Of a DNA stretch of 64,000 nucleotides, positions 57,661-64,000 are shown one piece after another. Under the pieces are notes generated by a model. The model was given only the letters and a program-made list of their open reading frames with translations. It was not told the origin of the DNA and searched no databases. Source of the stretch: Aphrophora alni (Eukaryota; Arthropoda; Insecta; Hemiptera; Aphrophoridae); the NCBI GenBank assembly GCA_963513935.1, contig OY740765.1, forward strand, positions 72,485,638 through 72,549,637, written 5' to 3'. How positions within the stretch are numbered: the first letter of the stretch is position 1; the number at the start of each line of letters is the position of its first letter. The position numbers and the translations under genes were made by a program.

Positions 57661-58135
57661 AAAATACTGGTAGCAATCAATGAAAACAATTATCCTCTTT
57701 TTTCTTCTGTGCCTTCCTCTGACATAATTAACTAATATTACTTAGTATAACTAACTGAATTACAAAAATGCTTGTTCTTGCATTAGTGTGCTTATATTTT
57801 ATTTCAAATATTAAGATATTTATTTTTTACATTACTCAAAGACTGTGCAAAAATACTTTACTAGAAAGGTTACAATGATCAGAGGAGCAATTGATGTATA
57901 AAATTGAATTGAAATGAAATCAACTAAATATAAACCCAAACAACATGGCACTTAAAGAGGCCAAACTTTAACAACCTAAATGCAGTACCCAACGGTTTTA
58001 ATAAAGTGTTTCAGATGGGTAGAAATATAAACAGGGATTACACAAAGAAGATAATATTTTAGTGTACTGAACACATAAAGTAATATTAAAGCCTAAGCTA
58101 AAATTTCAATATTGTGACTGTGTTAACATAATTAC

Positions 58136-58300
58136 CTCTTATTGGAGTATGGAATAACTCGGTTTCTTTTCCATCATCATAAAAAAATGAAGATTTTTGA
58201 GGAATTAATGAAAAGCCAGACTTCTCTACTTTCCACTGACGATCTGTACAAGCCATGTAGCAGCAAAGACCAATGCCTAATGCCATCATACCTGCTACAC
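58136..58300 (-). CDS. Penultimate coding exon of a membrane-protein gene
   Basis: The minus-strand exon runs from an acceptor (tttatttatgtgctttaag, AG at 58301-58302) to the donor AAGAG|gtaatt. It is 165 bp: two bases, 54 codons, one base. It encodes VAGMMALGIGLCCYMACTDR, QWKVEKSGFSLIPQKSSFFY and DDGKETELFHTPIR. The Gly/Ala/Leu/Cys-rich start looks like the end of a transmembrane helix. The basic-aromatic stretch and the following tail would be cytoplasmic. It joins in frame to 54840-54937. Upstream exons must lie at higher coordinates, beyond or between the transposons, and were not identified. A named homologue is not claimed. Confidence 0.75.
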
Positions 58301-58439
58301 CTTAAAGCACATAAATAAAAGATCAGTAAAAAATACTAACAACAATTACTGATCTGCTATTTTAATCTAATCTTAACTTGATATTATTAGTTATTATGTT
58401 ATTATTATTATGAAAGAAGCGGGTTTTAACACCCTATAC

Positions 58440-58930
58440 ACTTCAGGCTATAAGACTTTTTGTGTACTTCTTCTTCCTGACTGGCTTATTTCCATGCCCT
58501 TGATTAAGGACATATTTTCCTAACCTGGTTGCTTGTTTATTTTGTAAAAGAGTTTCAGATCGGGTTGGATCAGTGATCTGTAGTTTCCCCATGGTGTATT
58601 CGTCCTTCATTCCTTAATTTCTAAGTTGGGCTATTGTTTTAGACTCTCTTTTACTACGGGTTTAGTTATACTTCATACGGATTCTGAACCAATGAAGGAT
58701 TTCTTGGATCCATTTTTTACCAGTTTATCCACCTTTTCATTGCTTTTGTAGTCTCTGTGATCTGGTATCTAGCCAAGTATTACCTGGTTTTGGGTCGAAA
58801 GCTTAATTAAAGTTCTGTGACAATCCCACACTATTATTCTTGGGAGCATTTTTCAATGGCTTGTCTTTCTTCTGGGGTATGGTGAAGTACACTTTCCCAA
58901 ATTACAGGTAGGCTTCCGTGTCTGCTGCTT
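58440..58930 (-). pseudogene. LINE RNase H and C-terminal fragment
   Basis: On the minus strand, with frameshifts: RIIVWDCHRTLIKLSTQNQV then IPDHRDYKSNEKVDKLVKNG and SKKSFIGSESV. This matches the RNase H end of insect LINEs, with the W-x-P-x-H-x-x-x-x-G-N-E-x-A-D-x-L-A-x-x-G-S box in diverged form. A TRLGKYVL run further on resembles the L-T-G-H region. The TTAA element at 58935 starts right at its upstream edge. Confidence 0.62.
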
Positions 58931-59039
58931 TTAACCCTACAACTGGCAATGTTAAAGGTATTATTTTCTTAAAAAATAATAATTTTATGCAAAACCTAAC
59001 TTGTAGGATATCATTTTTCTCAGAAAGATGCGTAGAATT

Positions 59040-59098
59040 TATATATATATATATATATATATATGTTATATATATATATATATATATGATATATATAT
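59040..59098. repeat. (TA)n-rich microsatellite
   Basis: Three TA runs separated by TG/GA breaks, inside the first unit of copy 3. Confidence 0.9.
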
Positions 59099-59545
59099 GA
59101 AACGGTTTTGGAGTAAAAATGTTAGGTGTCAAAAAATGAAGTTACATTTTTCAGAAAACTGTATCATACAAAATCAATAGCTTACCACCTTTTTTAAGAT
59201 ATACAAAAGTTTTGCATAATATTTGTGAATATATTTAGAAAATAATAATAATAATTTGTTACATTTAAAATTTTAAAAAAATTACGGAAAAAGGAAAATA
59301 GTTAGGCTTAATTTGAAAAAATCACCAAAAATAGTAATATTATGCAAAACACAACTACAATTTATCATTTCATTTAGAAAGGTGCATAGAATTTAGTTGT
59401 GTAGTGAAAAAAAATTTAGATCTAAAAATATTTTAGTGATTAGGTCAGGAATCGAAAAATCTTATATAGGATAATATGTTAATAATAATATTAAATATTA
59501 CCTTTTAATGTTCCGTCTTGTGACTTTTTTGGTCGTTCGAATGTT

Positions 59546-59580
59546 ACGACGCGTTTCGGGACCGCAATCCCATTGTCAAG
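59546..59580 (-). ncRNA. Hammerhead-ribozyme-like motif downstream of the Penelope ORF
   Basis: On the minus strand CTTGACAA (relative of CUGANGA) is followed by T, the four-pair stem GGGA-ttgcgg-TCCC, then GAAAC and GCGTC. GAAAC-GC-GTC fits the minimal stem III and GUC cleavage triplet known for Penelope hammerheads. Changes in the first box suggest reduced or lost activity. Confidence 0.5.
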
Positions 59581-59755
59581 TACACTTACACAAACACAAT
59601 GAAACACATAACACGTTTAAAAAACACACAAAAACACCACAGTTACAACACTTTTAAAAAAAAAACTTAATTGTGCTGGACAATTTCATCGTGTAGGTCG
59701 TAGTGTGGTCCATGGTACACTGTCGTAAACTGTCTAACGAAATATATTACTGTAG

Positions 59756-60607
59756 TTAGAAAACCGGTTTAAAATAGCCTAGGGCTGTGTCATATAAACT
59801 ATTACTTTTAAAATCCAGCTGATCGTTTAATAATTTAGACGGATTGTTATTAAACTCCTTATAAATTTCGAATTCTTCTAAGGCGTTCAAAAGTCTACCT
59901 TTTTTGCAAATATGAAGTGGAACCAGATTTTTGTTGAAATTAGTGTATGAATGATTATTATTAATTAAATGTTGAGCAAAGTTAGATTTTAATTTATGCA
60001 TGTTTGTATGCGGCAAATGTTCATTAAAACGGTCTTTGAATGCCCTACCCGTCTGTCCCACATAAATACTGTCACAATCATCACAATTGATTTTGTAAAC
60101 ACCCGACTTCTTTTCGATTGGAATTACACGTTTGGGTCGTAATAATTTTTGAATATTATTGTTGGTGCGAAAAGTGACGGTAATATCATATTTCGCCAAT
60201 GTATTTTTCACCATATGCGGAACGGTGTTAGAATATTCCATGGATACGAATTTTTTATTCTTATTCTTAGACCGTGTGATAGGGTTCTGTTTATTTCTTA
60301 TATGATTATGCAAAAGTTTATCAATCATTGCTTCATGGTATCCGTTCGCTTGGGCTATATATTTAATGGTTTCCAATTCATCGTTGAAATCGTGTTTATC
60401 CAATGGTATGGTGAGAAGGCGGTGTATGAAACAGTTGTATGCTGACATTTTTTGTGATATTGGATGGTGTGATGTGGCATGAATGGTGGTATCAGTAGTG
60501 GTAGATTTTCGGTAAATTTTATATTTTAGTTTATCATATTCCTTGGTCATAGTCAAATCAAGAAAGTTTATTTTATTATCTATTTCGTAAGTCACAAGAC
60601 GGAACAT
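59756..60607 (-). CDS. Penelope-like element ORF: RT thumb region plus GIY-YIG endonuclease
   Basis: 283 uninterrupted codons. Residues 1-110 are the region after the RT palm (NKINFLDLTM at 11-20, IYRKSTTTD at 31-39, SHHP at 46-49). The GIY-YIG nuclease follows: GVY 169-171, Cys pair CDDC 175-178, IYVGQTGR 181-188, RFNEH 193-197, FAQHL with His213, and the conserved Glu in ALEEFEIYK (242-250). These are the residues expected for an active nicking domain. The RT palm with its YADD motif is missing, so the element cannot copy itself. The apparent start Met lies at the junction with the inverted repeat and is probably fortuitous. The lack of stops argues for a recent insertion. Confidence 0.85.
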   Translation of the reverse strand: MFRLVTYEIDNKINFLDLTMTKEYDKLKYKIYRKSTTTDTTIHATSHHPISQKMSAYNCFIHRLLTIPLDKHDFNDELETIKYIAQANGYHEAMIDKLLHNHIRNKQNPITRSKNKNKKFVSMEYSNTVPHMVKNTLAKYDITVTFRTNNNIQKLLRPKRVIPIEKKSGVYKINCDDCDSIYVGQTGRAFKDRFNEHLPHTNMHKLKSNFAQHLINNNHSYTNFNKNLVPLHICKKGRLLNALEEFEIYKEFNNNPSKLLNDQLDFKSNSLYDTALGYFKPVF

Positions 60608-62094
60608 TAAAAGGTAATATTTAATATTATTATTAACATATTATCCTATATAATATTATTCAAAGTGACTTGGAATCCAAGAACCATGCAACTAAAATCG
60701 AAAAATCGTCTAGTGACCGAGGCAAAAATTCCACAGAAAAGGATTTGTACACCATAAAATTTTATTTTTTTGATTTTTTTCAAGTATTACTAGAGATTTG
60801 TAATATATTTGTGGATAAAAGTTGATAAAAAAAAAAAATTGTATTAAAAAAAAGAAAAGATTTTACGGCAAAGGGTAAAAAGTTGGGCCTCATTTGAAAA
60901 AAATCACCAAAAATAGTAATATTATGCAAAACACAACTACTAATTATCATTTCCTTCAGAAAGGTGCATAGAATTTAGTTATGTAGTAAAAAAAAATTTA
61001 GATCTAAAAAATTTTGAGTTATTGGGTCAGGAATCAAAAAATCGTCCGGTGACCAAGACAAAAATTGGATTGGACAGAAAAGGTAACGTACACCATACAA
61101 CAAATTTTTTTAAATTTTTTCAAGTATTACTAGAGATTTGTAATATATTTGTGGATAAAACTTGCTAAGAAAAATCAATTTATAAAATTTTCATTAGTTA
61201 GTATCTCAGAAATCAAAAATTCTTACAAAACCAAAGGCAAAATGCCAAATGAAAGCTCTTATTTACATATATCTGCATATTTTCAAAGAATTTATAGATA
61301 GGATAAATTTATATGTATAAATTTATATATAAATTTATATATATATTTTGCATACATTTTGGTAAAAACATAATCAATTTATAAAATTTTCATTAGACAA
61401 AATTATTTTTATATGTAAACACATGGAAATTTGCTAAAAAGGTTAGACCAGATATAACATAACCTATCTCTACACAGCCTCAGTATTAGATGTCTGACAA
61501 TAACATTCATTCAAAACAATAAATTCTACAAACAAAATACAGATATTATAATTTGTATACACAAATTATAATAAATAAATAAAAATACTTCACAATAACA
61601 AATAATCCCAAGCCACGCACTACGCCTACCACAATGTAATTTTAGTACATAAACAAGCTTGAGTAAAACGGTAACGTACAAGTCAGAAATAATAACCTAA
61701 AATAGCTGTAAAGACATAGTGAGTGGTAACAACAGAAAGATCTAAATTTCGTCTTCCAAATACTGTAAAGATCGGTTACAAAATATCGATGTAAGTAATC
61801 GATATATCCTATTTAGTAAACTGCACCGAAAGAAAAATGAGTCTGGTTCGGTTTGGTTACTACTATATAGCAATTTTTAAATATTATTTTTAAGGTTTTG
61901 TGGTATTTTTTTTGCATGATTATGCATCTATGGAACATTAGCTTTCCAACACTATTTTTTTTTTTATTGCAGTAGCACGGTTCTAAACGGGCGAAATGTT
62001 GAATTGCACAATACATGTATTTGGTTCGATGAACTAAACGATGTGTCATTCATCCGCCCATAATGGATACTTCGCCAAATGGAGGGTTAAAGCT

Positions 62095-63340
62095 TACAAA
62101 GACGTATCGCCTATTAAGACCACTATGGTTTAGTGGTTTTCGGTCTTATTTGAACCAATTACCTCCCAGTCCTCAGTTTTGAGGGACTTATTCTGCTTGT
62201 TAAGCACTTCAAGAATCTTGTAGGGATCTACCTTTGAGTAAACCTTAGGAGTTTAGAAGATCACTTTGGTACCTTGCAGGAGGTCCTCTCGGTCACCTAT
62301 CCTTAACTTAGCACCATTCCAAGGTATTATGTTTGGGATTTTTCTTTCCAACCACATCTTGGTTTCTAAGTTTGGACAGACCATGATACAGGGTTCAGTC
62401 TCTAGGTAGGTGTTACTGAATTGAGGATATTCTTCATGTTCTAGAGTTTCAAACTCCAAGGCTAAGAGAACCCTCAATTTGCTCCAAGTTTCCTATATTA
62501 AATTTTTGATCTGGATATTTTTCTTGAACAATAGCCACTTATATGATGATATTGTTTCTTTGTATTTATTTGTAAGGGCCTTTTTTTTCTGTCGTCTTAG
62601 GTTTTTTCCCCCCCCACTCTCTGTGGAGTACTGCCATCTGAGCAACTTCTTTTTAAGCCAATAGCTCAGAAAAAGCTAGTACTCTCCGTAGAGGGTTCAT
62701 TAGTTTTCTTTTTGTCTATTTTCCACAGTTTAGTAGGATTCCATTCAATGCACTGTTCTGTGAGTCTTTCCAAGAGTTTTTTACCACCTTATTTTCTGCT
62801 CTGGTATATTTTACTTTCACTTTCATCTCTTTTAATTTCTCAATTGTTTCAGTTGTGGTAGTGTCTCTTGGTGTCTGTTTCCAGCATTATATCCTCCTTT
62901 TCAGATGAGTTTTCAGTATTGGTATAGCTCATAGGCCTTCCCTCCACCTTGTCATTTGACCCAGAAGCAACTCAAGTAATTTCTACTTCATTATCAGTAG
63001 CAATGTCTACTGAGCAAGCTATAATATTTGTTTTATGTTTTTTGTGTGTGGTGAATCCATAGTTGTTCCCACAAGTAGTAACTTTTTTAAAGTGGCTAAT
63101 TACTATGAAGGTTCCGTTTAATGGAAATTTCCATTGTACGACAATTTCCAATAGTTAATTCATCCATTGGCACGAATTAACCTTAGGATTACTCGAAGGA
63201 CACTTTACAACTTAGAAATTCTTGGAATGTTTATTGATCTATCAGTCTAGATCTGCTGTGTTTTGTTGAAGCAGGGTCACCTCGAGGAGGATATGGCTTT
63301 TCGCTCTTGTACAGTGGTCCTGAGGGTAGCTTCCTCGGAT
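62095..63340 (-). pseudogene. LINE ORF1-like relic (DUF4780-type)
   Basis: Minus-strand pieces in order: KLLERLTEQ, LKRSCSDGSTPQ with GGKKPKTTEKKGPYK (the basic R-x-R-S-x-x-S-T-P linker common in insect LINE ORF1), then the frame 62253-62477 with LETEPCIMVCPNLETKMWLE and IIPWNGAKLRIGDREDLLQG. EVLNKQNKSLKTEDWEVI follows, matching the L-x-x-Q-N-x-x-L-x-T-x-x-W pattern. These follow the DUF4780-containing ORF1 proteins, thought to bind RNA. Stops and frameshifts are frequent. It is on the same strand as, and upstream of, the RNase H relic at 58440-58930. Confidence 0.62.
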
Positions 63341-63934
63341 CTAGATGTGATTATCATCCTCTGTTACACCCTAGGGATTATTTGTATTGATTATGTTAAA
63401 TTGTTTAACATATGGTTGATAGCTGTTTAATAGTTAACAATATGGTTACATATAATTTATATAGTCTATTGAAACATTTTCCATCATTTGTCTTAAACTA
63501 ATCACCATCATTTGTGAAAAAGTAATACATGATGTTTCATCTGTATGGATCAACTATTATTATCACGTGAAAAACATAGAACATGACAAACAAGAAAAGG
63601 GCCAACATACTTCCTATTCTATGACATAGTATCCTAGGAGTATGTTTGCAACTAAAACCAGTATCCTAAAGAATAGAACCCAGTGATAAAACTATGGCTA
63701 TGCAGTCAAAATAAGTAAGACCAAATATATTCAGGAAAACCCACAAACTGATTTTATATTTCTTGTGTTAGTGTGAAGCTCTCTTGACTTGTGGTTTTTC
63801 TGATCATGTTTGTATGTTCTCTTAGTTATTTTGACAGCTCAGACCTAGTTTTAGCCCTGGGTTCATTTTTAGGATAGGTTAGATTTATTATTTTATTACA
63901 TTATCAGTTTTAATTTTAGTTTATATGATGGCAA
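63341..63934. other. No gene recognised
   Basis: Unremarkable AT-rich sequence up to the terminal repeat. Confidence 0.4.
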
Positions 63935-64000
63935 ATGTACTACAACGGAAATTCGTTGTATGGGATTATATTTTGGTCAAAAAAGAAAAAAAATCAAAAT
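63935..64000. repeat. Dispersed repeat, inverted relative to 15140-15215
   Basis: It reads tacaacggaaattcgttgta then tgggattatattttggtcaa and runs into the window edge. It is the reverse complement of the copy near 15.2 kb with a few changes. Confidence 0.7.

Larger units (their letters stand above)
59462..60695 (-). mobile_element. 5'-truncated Penelope-like retroelement with target duplication
   Basis: A 12-bp duplication AATCGAAAAATC (59450-59461 and 60696-60707) brackets the insert. About 60 bp near the left edge (59463-59525) reappear inverted at 60590-60650, so the element is framed by an inverted repeat that includes the first codons of the remaining ORF. Such inverted extensions are characteristic of Penelope-like insertions. 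The ORF reads on the minus strand and is followed by a 3' region with a hammerhead-like motif. Confidence 0.85.
58935..62086 (+). mobile_element. TTAA-flanked non-autonomous element, copy 3, split by a Penelope insertion
   Basis: TTAA at 58931-58934 and 62087-62090 flank the ends CCCTACAACTGGCAATG and, in reverse complement, CCCTCCATTTGGCGAAG. Internal units match copy 1 (agaaaggtgcatagaattta, gtaatatatttgtggataaa). The right part matches 49820-50180 (atgtctgacaataacattca, actgtaaagatcggttac) and 51530-51600. Without the Penelope insert it is about 1.9 kb. It lies between two LINE fragments of the same strand. Confidence 0.8.

Noticed and set aside
58902..59132. Frames with long Ile-Tyr runs on both strands
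   Set aside because: Translation of a (TA)n microsatellite.
60149..60445. 98-codon plus frame
   Set aside because: Antisense shadow of the Penelope-like ORF.
1..64000. tRNA genes, bacterial-type operons, promoters or terminators
   Set aside because: None seen. AT-rich TATA-like and AATAAA-like words are too common here to call regulatory sites.

Overview
The window is nuclear DNA from a multicellular eukaryote, most likely an insect or another arthropod. I base this on very AT-rich, intron-like sequence without operons, on GT-AG bounded short coding blocks, and on a transposon mix (Penelope-like, piggyBac, pogo/Tigger, hAT, mariner-type, RNase H-bearing LINEs, 5S-rRNA-derived repeats) typical of arthropods. 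The species cannot be named from the sequence. Everything was read by eye, so boundaries may be off by a few bases and identities are estimates.

Host coding sequence is sparse. The best case is a minus-strand gene whose last two coding exons (58136-58300 and 54840-54937) join in frame. They encode the end of a membrane segment, an acidic cytoplasmic tail and a stop. Isolated candidate exons lie at 9124-9197 (-), 11644-11702 (+) and, more weakly, 25419-25473 (-). No complete gene, tRNA or full-length rRNA gene was found.

Layout. 0-8 kb: inverted repeats, a pogo-type TA element (1738-2389), a 1.1 kb TIR element (3044-4153), a MITE (5110-5570) and a Penelope fragment (7747-7990). 8-15 kb: mostly featureless, with two candidate exons. 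15-19 kb: a Penelope 3' end with GIY-YIG nuclease, an LTR-type RT fragment and a 72-bp minisatellite. 22-33 kb: two inverted copies of a ~1 kb repeat carrying 5S rRNA-like segments, a long-arm MITE (23579-24500), a LINE endonuclease scrap and a TTAA-flanked piggyBac (28041-30148). 33.4-38.4 kb: a decayed LINE on the minus strand abutting a pogo transposase pseudogene. 39-48 kb: two pogo-like deletion derivatives and two Penelope-like foldbacks. 48.5-53.6 kb: a TTAA-flanked element carrying a nested hAT, facing an inverted partial copy. 54-58 kb: the two host exons around an intron with a mariner-type transposase relic. 58.4-63.3 kb: LINE RNase H and ORF1 relics on either side of another TTAA element, itself split by a Penelope insertion.

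The transposons form a datable nest: LINE, then TTAA element, then Penelope at 58.4-63.3 kb, and TTAA element, then hAT at 48.5-51.7 kb. Target-site duplications support the Penelope and hAT steps, and an empty site also supports the hAT step. The most interesting threads are hammerhead-ribozyme-like motifs at the ends of three different Penelope-type units, the internally tandem TTAA family with no visible transposase, and the 5S-derived tandem modules. Nothing seen amounts to a clearly new multi-gene system.
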